From Smallanthus sonchifolius (Eukaryota > Streptophyta > Magnoliopsida > Asterales > Asteraceae), in contig JAKNSE010000037.1 of NCBI GenBank assembly GCA_023525975.1, positions 124,001-188,000 of the forward strand: 64,000 nucleotides of DNA. The letters are read 5' to 3'. The notes beneath the pieces were generated by a model. The model did not search any database, was not told the DNA's origin, and saw nothing but the letters and a program-made list of their open reading frames with translations. The position numbers and the translations under genes are program-made. Of this stretch, positions 44,301 through 56,170 are shown piece after piece. How positions within the stretch are numbered: the stretch's first letter is position 1; each line of letters begins with the position of its first letter.

Positions 44301-46370
44301 ATAAAGGAAGCAATTGTGCACAAAGTAATCATCCATAATCGCGTGTGGTGATTGTATTCATCTTCTTCTTGTGCTGCGACGTTTGTCATTGTAAGTGCAT
44401 TCACTTTTCAAGCTGCTTTTTTTATTGTCAAAAATGATGCATATTCTCATGTTACACATTAACATCAGTACCCACTGAGCTTGTTATGGTACTTGCTTTC
44501 ATTATCATTTCACTTTGGGATTTTTGTGTGTGTAGCAGCCAGTCAAAGGGTCCAAAGGGCCCAAAGTATGTTGTTAATTCATACAATCTACTAAATTTAG
44601 GATATATATTTTCCAAAGGATAAATTTAGGGATGTGAATTTATGACACGACATGAAACTAACACGAAATTCGTGGGTTTAGGTTTAGTGTAAACGGGCTC
44701 GGGTCAGTTTCGGTTCGAGCCAGTGAACACGTTAGCTAAATGGGTCATGTTTGGGTCGGCATGGCAGGTTGACCCGTTTATTTTTTTTATTTTTAAAACT
44801 ATATGTCTTATCTCGTAAATTAAACTGGTAGAGTTTTTACATAGAAAAGTTCTAAATTTAAAATGCCATAAGATTTTATATTTTAAACGTAATCTTTTAT
44901 ATACATTTTTATATCTGGTTGTAAATTTTTAATTTTAAGGTATTAATATGCAAAAAAAAATAAAAAAAAATAGGGTCAAATCGGTCATGTTCGGGTGCGT
45001 GTCGAATTTTTGGGTTTGTGTCTGGTTGGACCCGCCAACCCGCGAACATAATTCGTTTAACACCCTAATTAAATTACATGAAAATGTAATAAGTTTGACC
45101 TAATTTGGCTTTGTATCTAATACACTGTGAAAGGTACTAATTTTACCTTTTCTCTAATCAGATTTAACACTAAATTGACTTATAAAAGCTGTTTAAAAGA
45201 TTGGACAAAAACTGTTTTGCATCAACCCGACCCATATTGACCCATTACCCGACCCGCTAATGTCATCACATTTTTTAATTTGTACTTACCAGCTGCAGCT
45301 TTTGAGAGTTCCCAGTTATGATCATTAGGGAGCTGCCATACATTATAACCAAGAAGCCCCTTATCCCTAGCATAAGCAACTTTATTTCTGATAGCCTCCA
45401 CATCATCAAACCCGATCCAAAACGAGTCAATCTCACAATAGTTCGTCACGTACGTCGAATTATACACCGAATCAACTCCATAACTTCTCATGTACCTCCT
45501 GAGATAATCATAGCTAAACGACCCATCTCTTGTAATACCCATACCTTTAGCCGGTGCACCAATGCCATTATCTTTAGGGTCCACAAGGTTCCAGACATAG
45601 CCATGGTAGGCTAAACCCAACACCAGCTGGCTAGCAGGTAATCCCCTTTTGACCCATTCGTTTATACCATAATCCGTATTCACCGGGCTAGATGGATCAT
45701 ACAGGGCTGCATGGGCGGCCGTGAAATTATTGATCAGAGGTGTATGATAGTCGTATGATCGAATATGCACCCAGTCAAAATTCTTGCTTACCGAGTCAAC
45801 CGGGTAACTCAGTGAGTCGAGTTCAGGCGAGTAATGACCTCCCATGGTCAAGATCAGTTTTTCTTGATCCACTGCAGCTCGCCACTCGTTAAATAAGATC
45901 CCTAAACTGGTCATGTTTCCCTTTGTACTTAACAAAGTAGTAACAGAAAGATCAAGCCCTTCAAACCCGTAAACCCGAGCCATTTTTATTGATGACTCGA
46001 TGAAACTCTTTCGATAAGCCGGATTTTCAGTCATGAATAAAAAGTTGGATGAATTCCCGTCGTTTCCATAGATTCCGTTCTGTGTCCATATCGACAAAAG
46101 TGGTTTAACGGACGGGTTGGTCTTTTTGACCGTGGATGCAAACGAGGATATATATGTCTCATCTGATTCTAATAAAACCAGCTCGTGGGTTGACGGGTTG
46201 ATGTATGCGAAAGCACATATGAGGTGAGTGAAAAGAGCTGAGTTTATGTTAGGCATCGGGTTTACGCTACCGGTGTACCAATAACCGGCTTTGATCCATG
46301 TTTGCGATGTTGAAGCTTTCACATGTGAAAAGAGGAAGATGAAGAGAAGTATAAGGGAAAGGATACTCAT
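41305..46370 (-). CDS. CHRK1: Receptor-like kinase with GH18 (class V chitinase-like) ectodomain, CHRK1 type
   Basis: Seven exons give 749 residues: 46370-45290, 44373-44248, 44167-44031, 43721-43511, 43405-43168, 43067-42917 and 41610-41305. All junctions are GT/AG and phases match. A signal peptide (MSILSLILLFIFLFSH) precedes a complete GH18 barrel. The catalytic motif, normally DxxDxDxE, reads FEGLDLSVTT, so the acid/base Glu is missing and hydrolysis is unlikely; a sugar-binding role is inferred. Exon 2 carries the membrane span (TLCTIASFIMLLLCIIC). The kinase has the G-loop LGEGGYGPVYK, lysine IAVKRL, HRDLKASN, DFG and PPEY, so it looks active. Tobacco CHRK1 has this architecture. Intron 1 contains a hAT-like MITE; intron 6 (1.3 kb) contains an imperfect inverted repeat around 42045-42435. 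Substrate or ligand is unknown. Confidence 0.9.
44627..45067. mobile_element. Possible hAT-like MITE in intron 1 of the GH18 receptor kinase
   Basis: The ends are weakly inverted (TAGGGATGTGAA at the left; the complement of the right end begins TAGGGTGTTAAACG). Flanks GATAAATT and ATTAAATT match at 6 of 8 positions, as expected for an old 8-bp duplication. The interior is rich in GGGTCGG/GACCCG motifs found in a common plant repeat. No coding capacity. Confidence 0.5.
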
Positions 46371-46558
46371 GAATCAGGAGAACAATTACACGGCAATTTG
46401 GCCATTAAGTCATACTCTATATGTACCCAAACTACTCCATCATGCTTTGCTTTCATTGTAAAGTTCATTATTATTTCCTATTAACTGATTTATCAATGTC
46501 GGTGGAAATTTTCCATCGACCAAATTTACCCTCCAATTTCGTTAAGCGTCACAACTTA

Positions 46559-47201
46559 GACTATGAGTAATGCTAGGGTGAAGGTGAGAGCACACCCTGT
46601 GCCACGTAGGCGCCACGTAGATAATGCCAGAACTCACCCTCACCCTCACCCTCACCTTCACCCAGGTGTGTAATGGTGGGGTGAGGATTACCAGTTTTGT
46701 AATAATTACATAATTATTGTTTTATTAATTTATATATATTATTTATATTAAAGAACAATGCTATTTAAAATCATAAATAAAAAAAATTCCAATTTAATTT
46801 TATCAATAAAAAGTACTGATTATATATTACAATAATATCAAAAACTTTAAGAAAAATAAATAAATAAAAGATAGTACAACTCTTACAGGAATGTAATCTC
46901 TATCTTTATCTACTTCTCTTCTTCATCTTAGTCTTCCATCTTCTTTACTGCAACTTCTCCACTTTTCCATTTTCATTTCCATAACCCTAAAAGTATACAT
47001 AAAATAAAAAAACACAGAAGAAAGAGGAGGAGTTGACCAAAACCAACTGCTTTATCTGACCAAAAAACGCCCTCACCCCGTGAACACCATCACCCTGCAC
47101 CAGTCTCGCCTCCACCCACCCGGGTCTGGCGTGGTGTTTCATGCTTGTGGTGGGTGAGGTGGCATCACGCCCCCACCCTCACGCTACCATTATGTTCAGT
47201 C
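46559..47201. mobile_element. Tourist-like MITE upstream of the GH18 receptor kinase
   Basis: The left end GACTATGAGTAATGCTAGGG and the complement of the right end GACTGAACATAATGGTAGCG are related, and TTA flanks both (46556-46558 and 47202-47204). TTA duplications fit PIF/Harbinger non-autonomous elements. The left part has a short CACCCT repeat near 46635-46662; the right part is GC-rich. It lies 190 bp upstream of the receptor-kinase start, so it may affect that promoter. Confidence 0.6.
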
Positions 47202-48936
47202 TTACCTCTTAACTTTTTAAAATGTTACTTTAACCCTCTCATGTTTTTAAAGTTTTGAGTTTACCCCTTTAATAATCAGATTTTTTCTGAATAAACTTTG
47301 TTCGCTAATTTTAAAAAATTATAATAATAATAATAATTTGTTGCTGTGTCAAATTTTTTTTCTTGGCGCCCACGTATAAATTTTGTTAAAAACGAAGTTT
47401 ATTCAAAATATGTATTTTTTAGGTATCATAGGTTATATCGATTGACGGTAACGTGTTGTAACCGTGAAGAATGATACTGACACTGACACCGACTGAAGAC
47501 ACCGAACTTTGATCTTCACAACCCAGCCGTCGTAACTTCATACGTTTATTTTATGTACTTAACCACGTTTCTTTTTGTGCTTAGCCACGGTAACGTCACC
47601 GCTCAACCGTTTAAGGTCCGTCTCCCGCCGCGGAGAGCGGGCCTAATTTTCTTGTTTTATTTTATAATTATCAGCATTTTGAGCCGCGGGTCTTAGCAGG
47701 AGGATTATATTGGGTACGTTTGTTTGTTTCGTTTTTTTTTGTCTTTTATTATCAGTATTTTACTGTTTGCCCTATCCTTCATGGGCGCTCCTATCCTTAG
47801 ATAACTGAGAGGTTTAAGTCTCTTAGATTATAGCAAAAAAAAATTCTTCCTAATAAATATCATAAAATTCCAATATTGATAATAGTTAATATGCATTTAC
47901 ATACTAATTAAGATTTACCGTAGCATTTGTCAAATAATAATTTTTTTATGAGTTGATATAATTTTTACCGCTAAAATTTAAGCAAACGGGTCAGTTTGAG
48001 ATTTATAAATAAGGGTGGAACGTGGGTTGGGTTTCGGGTTGGATTGGGTAACACAGGAACACTACATGGTTAGTTGGTTGAGACTTGAGGGTTAGTTTTG
48101 GGGGTTGAAAATCGGGTTGTGTGTGTTCATTTTGCTGGTTGAAAATAGGGTTCATGAATCTGTGGATGAAGCCGTTGTTGGGTAGATTTGGGTTGTGAGG
48201 TGGCATTACATGGTTTGTTGGGAACACCGTTGCAACCCGGGTACTCTAGGGTTCATTCGGGTAGTATGATGTGACACTACATGGTTGGTTAATTAGTTGA
48301 GACTTGAGGGTTAGTTTTGGGTTGTGCCTTTCATATAGAGATTTGAAAGAAGCCTTTTTACCTTTAATTTTAACTAGATGGTTATATTATACCCTTCGGT
48401 GGGTGTCGGGCTCATCATTAATAAAATTTAAATAAAAACGTAGGTTCAACGGTAAAAATAACGTTAATAAAAAGAAACATAAAACATAATAATTAAAAAT
48501 GAAAAAAAAAGTAAATAAAAAAATTACCGGTTTGGGTCGTCGAAAACCATAAAAGCGAATACCGATATCAATACCGACAATGATGTTGTTCGCTCATAAT
48601 AGGTTCTGCCTGTCAAGGTACCACAACGGTAACAACACTCGTTACAAACAACAATACAAAAAAAATCTCGATTTTAAATACAACTCCGTTTAAAAAAAAA
48701 TTATATCGGAATGCTGACAGAAAAACTAAAAACAGTCGTGCACTCTGTATTTTGGAGAAAGTTAACAAATGAAAGTTATTAAAGGAAAATAAATTAATAG
48801 AAAAATAAACGAGGTAAAAGCGTAGTATAAATGTTAAAAATGAAAATTTAAAAAACAAAAAATAAAAGAAAAAAAATACGTGTGAACACTTGAATGGAGT
48901 TGATACTTTTCAACACCACTCTATTTTAATCTAACT
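47202..48936. other. Intergenic, AT-rich; one diverged direct repeat
   Basis: No gene is visible. A segment with ACTACATGGTTAGTTGG and GAGACTTGAGGGTTAG near 48060-48105 recurs in modified form near 48273-48320, a spacing of about 210 bases. Stops are frequent in all frames. Confidence 0.6.
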
Positions 48937-49278
48937 TTTTTTTTTGAACGGCGAACATTGAATGTTGTGACGTCGCACCCTCCCGTCATATGGGAGAGCC
49001 TCGTCCAACTCCGGCCAATATGTTGTCTTAACCGGGCCCACTTGGCGTCAGAGTTGGAGAGCATCCAAGGAAAAATCCCACCCAATACGGCCCCTTCCGG
49101 GCTTGAGGGAGAGCCGAGGCTCGAACCCTGGATCGGCGTGGGTAAAACCCTGGTGCATCAGCCTAAGAACTAGGCCTCATTTGCATGCCTCAGAAATTAA
49201 TGGTGGTGGTAGGGATTGAACCCGGGTCCCTTGGAACTTCAGGCCTCACCTCAACCACTACACCACAACCTCTTTGGC
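48937..49278 (-). mobile_element. tRNA-derived SINE with 18-bp target duplication
   Basis: Direct repeats CTCTATTTTAATCTAACT at 48919-48936 and 49279-49296 flank it exactly. On the minus strand it starts GCCAAAGAGG, has an A-box-like GTGGTGTAGTGGTTGAGG and a B-box GGGTTCAATCCC (polymerase III promoter), and ends in an A run (T run at 48937-48945 on the plus strand). These features define a SINE mobilised by LINE enzymes. It is about 340 bp. Confidence 0.88.
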
Positions 49279-49296
49279 CTCTATTTTAATCTAACT

Positions 49297-50852
49297 AATA
49301 ATTAGTAATTGGGAAAATATCCAACTAATGAGAAGGTGATACTTGGAGAAAAAAAAAGTGAAATTTTATGGAGTTTTTTCGTTGATAGCAAAAAATTAGG
49401 GAAATTTTCGTCAAAAATTAAAAATTTCGCTGACAAAATTTTAAATTCTCGCTAAAAAAAACAATTCAAAATTTCGTCATGACGAAAAATTATGGCAAAA
49501 TTTCGTCATTTTTTTATATTGTAATCTAATTTTTTTTCGAAATTTTAATATAATAATTAATTTTAAATTTTTTAAAGAAAACAAAATTTATTTAAATATT
49601 ATTTTCAAACAAATATTTATACCACTCTTTACCTTTTATTTTTTTCAACCATCAAACTTCATCTCATAAAGCTCACCAAATTACAACTTATTTTAAACTT
49701 ATTTCACCCTCACAAAGTTAGACAAAATGTCTTGTAATATTATTTTATGTACCGGTGAAAAATGAGAGTTTGTTAACGGTGTTGAGGAGTACGTTCCTAT
49801 ACAAAAAAATTGTTTTCGTCGTGTTTTCTGTCTACCTATTAATATTAGTTAATCTGATTTTTCGCCACTTTTTTCAAATTTTCGCCACTTTTTTTCAAAA
49901 CTTTTGCTACTTTTTTTAAAGTTTTCGCCTCTTTTTTACTGATTTTTCGTCAAAAAATTTCAGACTTTTTAAAAAAATTTCACTACTTTTTTAAAAATTT
50001 CGCCTCATTATTTCGCTATTCAATATTTCTGCCTCATTTTTTTTGCCATTATCAGATATAATAAAAAAAAATGGTTTGAATTTTTTTTTTACCAGTGAAA
50101 TATTGAGGTGGGGTCCGGCGAAAATTTATGGCAAATTTTTATCAAAAATGACTATTTTGGCAAAAAAAAAAGTCAAAGGCTAGATTGTTAATTTAGTTTA
50201 GTCAAATTACTATTTTGATGATTTTCCCTTACTAATTTGTTTTTCTATTTTTGGAATATTTGAAAAGGCTGACAGTAACCCAAGTTCTTGAGTCAAGAAT
50301 CTTGACCATCATACGAGTATATGACAATTCAATTCTTTCACGTAAGCATATCCATCAACACATATTTTTCTATAATATTGACGATTTACACTTTTCCAAG
50401 TGTAATTTCTATGTTATGTATGGCCGTGTCTAAGATAATATCATTTGAAGTAGATTCTTCTTTTTTATTAATCAAAGAATATCATGTATACCCCTATAAA
50501 TATTGATAAATATTATATATACCCAATCGAATTTAAAAATATCAAATATACGCAATTTAAATGATATTTTACTTTATTACCATTCTACCCTTATGAGATT
50601 TTATAACCTAATTTATATTAGATCGTATAATCAGTTCTTGACGGCAATTCTCCAACCTATCCAACATCATTCTACTATTCTTGATTGCAAGTTCCACTGC
50701 GAGAGCATCATCTGGTTGTTAAATTTTACGTTTTTATTTCCGTTCCTTTGCGAGTGCATCAGTTATTTGTGAATAGATTGCAAGTGAATTCCAATTTTAA
50801 CATTTTTGTTTATGTTCCTTTGCAAGGGCATGTGAATATATTGCAAGTTCCA
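49297..50852. other. AT-rich intergenic region with low-complexity TTTTCGCC repeats
   Basis: Between about 49370 and 50160 short degenerate units such as TTTTCGCCACTTTTT and AAAATTTCGTC recur in both orientations; this looks like a low-complexity or fold-back element. From about 50680 three diverged units containing GTTCCTTTGCGAGTGCAT and TTGCAAGT follow. No gene. Confidence 0.55.
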
Positions 50853-50867
50853 AAGAATCACGTTTTT

Positions 50868-51051
50868 TTTATGAAAGTTAAATTTTATAAAACATAGGGC
50901 AAAGCCCAATAAAAAAAGCCTACAACAACCTGAACCAGCTATACAAACAACATCCAGGGCAGAACCCAGCAGCCATTCGACAGCAACAAAAGGGAACAAA
51001 AGAAGAAAATTACATCAGATTTCTACTAAAACTAATCCAGTCCGTCCAACG
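50868..51051 (-). mobile_element. 5'-truncated LINE 3' end
   Basis: Direct repeats AAGAATCACGTTTTT (50853-50867 and 51052-51066) flank a 184-base segment. On the minus strand it ends TTGGGCTTTGCCCTATG, then TTTTATAAAATTTAACTTTC and an A run, a typical plant L1-type LINE 3' end. Severe 5' truncation is usual for such copies. Confidence 0.75.
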
Positions 51052-51348
51052 AAGAATCACGTTTTTCTTTATGTTCCAGATTAATTGAAGGCATCAATTG
51101 GTTAGTTTCTATTCAATATACAAGTAAACTTTTTTTTTCTTTTGTTTGCGTTGCCCTTCTTAATTGTCTAATTAATATGAGTTTAGTGACAAAATTTTGT
51201 TGATTTTTTGCTACTGTGATTAAGTTTGAATATGGAATTTTGTTGATAAAATGTTTTGATGATTTTTTGGCACTTATTATCCAACCCATTAAGATGATGT
51301 GTTTATATACAACATACATCACACTTAATACATCATACATATATGTAT

Positions 51349-51776
51349 AGGGAGAAGTTCATTTCAAAACACTTAAATATTGAAGAACAAGTGGAACAAA
51401 CATAAATCGTTTATTTTTTATATTAATGGTTCATATTTTTTTAACAATTCTACTTTTTACAAACAAATGTGTATGTTATCTACATAAAAAGGTATTAAAC
51501 TAACTTATTTATATATTTTTTTAACTTTTAAATTTTACCTACACATGCACATATTATGTGTAGGTGAAATAACCTACACAAGACCTGCACATGTGTAGGT
51601 ACTATGATTAAATGAAATTTGCTCGTATATTTTTTTTAAAATTTCAAGAGAGATGAATAAAGATTACATTTCAACCATTTTCTTATATTTTAATTTTTTT
51701 TAGATTGAAAAAATAAATGATTCATTTTATTTTTCATGTTCTCACAATATTTAATGTTTTAAATTGAATCCTCCCC
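51349..51776. mobile_element. MITE with long imperfect terminal inverted repeats
   Basis: The left end AGGGAGAAGTTCATTTC and the complement of the right end GGGGAGGATTCAATTT pair for more than 35 bases, both running into ACATTTAAATATTG-like and GAGAACATG-like sequence. TGTAT flanks both sides (51344-51348 and 51777-51781). No coding capacity. Confidence 0.6.
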
Positions 51777-51781
51777 TGTAT

Positions 51782-53520
51782 GCATATTACCTCATCTAAA
51801 ACACAATAAATCAAGTATGGAAATTTATGACATGTTATGAAGGAATTAATTAGTAAATGGAACAAAGTAATTATTGAATATGTTTGATTATGGTTCTAAT
51901 GCCAACATGAATTTATTACTATGATTAACTTGTATGTTTATATGTCATTATTTTGGATCTTATGTTTCTAACTTATATATGATTCTGATTAAATATTTTT
52001 GAATGTATAGCAATTGAATATTGCAGTGAACAAATGGACGTTTATAATGTGGATATTACTGAAAACCGCTCTTTAACACCATCGTGGGAATTTCGTGTTC
52101 AATCACCCACACTTGAGTACATAAATTGTAGATAAAATTTCAAGTTTGAATTGTTATAAAAGTATAGTCTCAAATTACATAAAGTCTCATGTTTGAATGG
52201 ATTTTTTTTTGCAGGCGAGTATCTTCTAAGTATAAACTCAAACTAATTTAAATTGAAGTATCTGTTCGTTCGACCGATTCAAGATTTATACGGTTAATCG
52301 GTTTGCATTTTATAATTTAAAAAAATCAGGTTTAACGGTTTCTTTCACATTTTAAAACTTACACCACCATATACCTTTATTATAATTATCCTTTCTTTAT
52401 ATATTTAGGATATACCGATTTTTTTATATCATAGGAAATGATTTGATAATTTTCATAAAAACCGGAAGTGGAGTGTCTCATTTTTTTTCTTGGAAACAAT
52501 TATTTTTCACGTAATTTACTCATCTTTTTCATGTGAACTTTGAAGGTTGACCACTCAATTTACTTTTGTAGACTTGAATTTTCGCCAATTCAAAATTGAT
52601 TTATTGGAAATACGTATGAACGGGTGTGAAATAAATAAGATTAAAATTAAAAAAGTTTTGAATTATAAAAACAAGAGTTAATTATACGGATGGTCCGTTC
52701 TTAAAAAAATATACTGATGGTCATGTGGTTTGATCAAATTACGGATTTAGTCTTTAACTTTGGGAAATTACGGATTTGGTCCAAACAAACTTTCAACATG
52801 TTTCACTGATGACCCCTAAAATGGATGTAGATTAACGTTCTTTGGGTATGAAATGACCAAAATGACCTTAAAGTTAAATAAACAAAAACAATAAATGAAA
52901 CAATTAAATATTAAGTTACTAGATAATAATAAACTTGTGTATTGCATGGAGTTGTATAATAGAAATAATATATTTCTATAATGTTTAAAGAAAATTACAC
53001 AACTGAAGTATTTTTTATTATGTACAATAATAATGAAAATAAGATATTTCATAAATTTGTACATACTTTTTATGACTGAAATTACAATTATCAAGATTTA
53101 TAATAATCAATTATCATGAAATTGCAACCAATAGATACGGCCACCAAAATAGGACCATGCATCAATCTTGTTCAATTAGCTTTCTTGTACTAATTCGGCA
53201 ACTCTCTGTTTTGAATCAATCCCCAAATTCTTGAATGACAAATGCAAGGAGAATCTACCATCGGTTGTATCTCATGCATCCTCTTTGTTGTGTTCCATTT
53301 AGATGAGACATTTATTGTGCTTCACAAAATGACAACACACCCAAAATACTTTTGCCCAAAATTTTATGGTTAGTTACACGTGTCAAATATGATAGCCTGA
53401 TTCTAATTTGAATAGGTTAGACTGATTTAAAACCAGTTTTAAAACCGTTTTTAAAACCGATCCAAACCAGTTTTAAAACCGTTTCGATTTGGCACAAAAT
53501 CTGTTTTGTGGACCTCTACA
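51782..53520. other. Intergenic, AT-rich, with repeat remnants
   Basis: No gene is visible. Around 52674-52830 lies a remnant resembling one end of the Mutator-like family in this window (ACGGATTTAGTC, ACGGATTTGGTCC). Near 52920-52990 is a single copy of the CCCGTGTATTACACGG-type repeat seen at 5919. GTTTTAAAACCG-type motifs recur at 53420-53490. Confidence 0.5.
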
Positions 53521-53524
53521 TGCA

Positions 53525-53640
53525 TTGGGCTAGGCAATATCTAATTAGGCCCACTAAGTTAGAGGAGCACCCAAGTGTAGTTGAGTTTAAAGCTTAGCCC
53601 ATCCGAATGAAAACTAACCCTACCTATATAACAAAACACC
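53525..53640 (+). promoter_or_regulatory. Ribosomal-protein-type promoter of the eL39 gene
   Basis: Three site II motifs (TGGGCT at 53525-53530, GGCCCA at 53548-53553, AGCCCA at 53596-53601) are followed by a telo-box AACCCTA (53616-53622) and a TATA box CTATATAA (53624-53631). This combination is established for plant ribosomal protein genes and links expression to cell proliferation. Confidence 0.8.
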
Positions 53641-53699
53641 ATAGGTAAACAATTGTCATCATTTACCGTCTGACCACCCGAGAAAAAGAAGACCCAGCC

Positions 53700-55539
53700 A
53701 TGGTAAATTCTTTTTTTACGAATTACAAACCCTAATTCTCTCTGTTAGAATCTAAAATTCGCAAGAAGCTAATCTCTCTGTTAATATGGATTTCGAGAAT
53801 TTCATAGTTCTCTTCAACACACTCACTTATTAAAAACCATTCTAAAATTTCATGGTAAATACTTTTTTTATGCTAATATATCCATCAGGGCCGGAGATGA
53901 CCATGGGCAAGGAGGGTGACCGCCCAGGGCCCCTTTCCGGATGGCCCAGAATTTTTTTAGTATACAAATTATATTAACTTTTTTTTAATCCATTTAGATA
54001 AAAATGTTTTTTTTAATCTGCACGATTTATCGGTTAACTACCACAGTATGTCATTCTAAAACTATAACTTGTTATGTTTATTGCTATAACATTTTTTGCC
54101 TTAATAATGAAATTTTATCATTTGGAGCCCATTTTTCTTACTCGCCCCGGCCCCTAAATCCTCTGGCCCTGATATTTATTAGGGTTTTGATATTTGAGAT
54201 TCTATTAAACAGGCATTATGTTACTTTTTAAGTGACGCCAGTTGTTGGGTTAAAATCGGTTAACGTGAATACAATCCATATATTTTTTTCTAACATTTTT
54301 GTGTTGAAAATATTAACCTTAGTTCGGACACACTAAAACCATTTAACTGGGCAACACATGTATAGACTTGTGTAAGGGTGCACGGAACGCAATCGGGCAT
54401 GTTCTTTCGTTCAAACAAAATATACAGTTTTGTTTATTTTTTTTCTGAACATTCAGATATGTTTTAACAAAAACGAGTTGTTTTTAAAATAAGAGTTTTT
54501 TACATATTTCCCCTTCTTAAGTCTCTTAATAACATATATACGCAATCATAAAAATCAATTACATATTTACCCAATCCTTATACAATTACCTATTTACCCT
54601 TTTATGTTTTAAAACCTAATAATGATATATTTAGGAAGGGATATATGTAAATATTATTTTAATTGGTTTATTAAGGGTAAAATAGTAATTCAATAAGTTA
54701 TTTTAAATGAATTGGGTAAATATGTAATATATATGTTTTAGGAAAGAGAAATATGTAATTAAAATTAGGGGTTGAGTAAATATGTAATAAATGAAGTTAG
54801 TAAAGGGATATATGTAAATGACCCTTAAAATAAAGTTTCTCATTTAAGTTTATGTTTCGGTATGAGCTTGTGGAGCCTATCGCAAACATTTACGTTTCCC
54901 ATTTAGACGACTAGTTTTATTTTTAAAAATAAATATTTAAATTTAAATATAATTGTAACTTTAATTTAATTAAATTTAAGTATAATTGTCAGGATAAAAC
55001 GAGTTGTATCAAAGTTGTGAACGGATTAATCGGGTTGGCGGGTTGCAAACATATTCTACTAAAGTTGTAAACACTTCCGGTTGACTGGTCAAACCATTTA
55101 ATTTGGTACAACCAAAGTACAAAGCATTGGGTTGTCAAGGGGTCCATTTTTATTAAACGGGTTGGTCTGACTAACCCAAAACCTGATTATTTTCATGTCA
55201 GTTTGGTGTCAGGAATTGCTACACCTATTTATGCATAGATGGTAGGAAGTTGATGTAATGTTGACCTTTTCTAAACTTAAATATGTTTTATTCAATACAG
55301 CCTTCACACAAGACATTCATGATCAAGAAGAAGCTTGCCAAGAAGATGAGGCAGAACAGGCCCATTCCCAACTGGATTCGCATGAGGACCGATAACAAAA
55401 TCAGGTTAAAAGTCTAGAACTTTATTTGAAATCATGTGTACAGTTTAAAGATGTTTTTTTGTTTGTTGACGCGCTGTTTATTTGAATCAGGTACAATGCA
55501 AAGCGCAGACACTGGCGCAGAACCAAGCTTGGATTTTGA
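53700..55539 (+). CDS. RPL39: Ribosomal protein eL39 (60S subunit)
   Basis: Three exons encode 51 residues: the ATG alone (53700-53702), 55301-55404 and 55491-55539. The donors are GTAAAT and GTTAAA; both acceptors are preceded by CAG. The protein reads PSHKTFMIKKKLAKKMRQN after Met and ends HWRRTKLGF, the full length of the family, and is very basic. eL39 lines the peptide exit tunnel of the large ribosomal subunit. The intron directly after the start codon is typical for this gene in plants. That 1.6 kb intron carries a MITE (54493-54824). The gene converges with the LRR receptor kinase on the other strand. No defect is seen, so it is probably functional. Confidence 0.96.
54493..54824. mobile_element. 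Short Mutator-type MITE in intron 1 of eL39
   Basis: The left end GAGTTTTTTACATATTTCCC and the complement of the right end GGGTCATTTACATATATCCC are inverted. The 9-bp direct repeat TTAAAATAA flanks both (54484-54492 and 54825-54833). Duplication length and terminal style match the two other Mutator-like elements in this window. It is 332 bp and non-coding. Confidence 0.75.
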
Positions 55540-56170
55540 GGTGTTTTTGCGTGCTGTTTGTCGAATACGACACTCAGTTTCTTGGAAATTCATGTTGGTT
55601 TCATTTATAATTTAGAATTGATGAGCACTTTTAGTGTTTTTACATTTTTACCAGGGATTCTCTGTTGGTAAATTCATGTGTAGTTTACTTTTATTATGAC
55701 TTATTTATTGATTTCACCTTTCTAATTATTCATGTTACGATAGTTCTGAATCATTTTGGGTGAAGAACTTTATGGTTCTTTTATAGTTGGATCATCATCT
55801 CTTGAGCAAAAATGGATATGACTATCTTAAAAATATGATTATTTAAAATAAATCTTATTTTTAAATATACTCAATGATTTATAAAAACCCAAAAGATTTA
55901 TATAAAAATGTCTATGAATCCATTATTTAAATGTACGTCAAGAAAGCAAAACTTTCAACTTGCCACAAAAACAAAATTACACAAAAGGATATACAAGCTT
56001 AATTTCATGGTTTACAACATCATTAGAAGCTTCAATATTGCATCTAGCTTCAGAATTCACAACACAATATTCTAAAACAAGCAAAGAAGGCTATTTTACA
56101 AACCATATATCAACATTCTCATAAACTACACTACCTCACTTAAACATGAAAAAAAATCACACAAAGCTTC
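55540..56170. other. Intergenic region between convergent genes
   Basis: This is the shared 3' flank of eL39 and the LRR receptor kinase, including their 3' untranslated regions. I see no other gene or repeat. Confidence 0.7.

Noticed and set aside
48958..49173. 71-codon open frame near the SINE
   Set aside because: It lies entirely within the SINE and reads through its GC-rich body.
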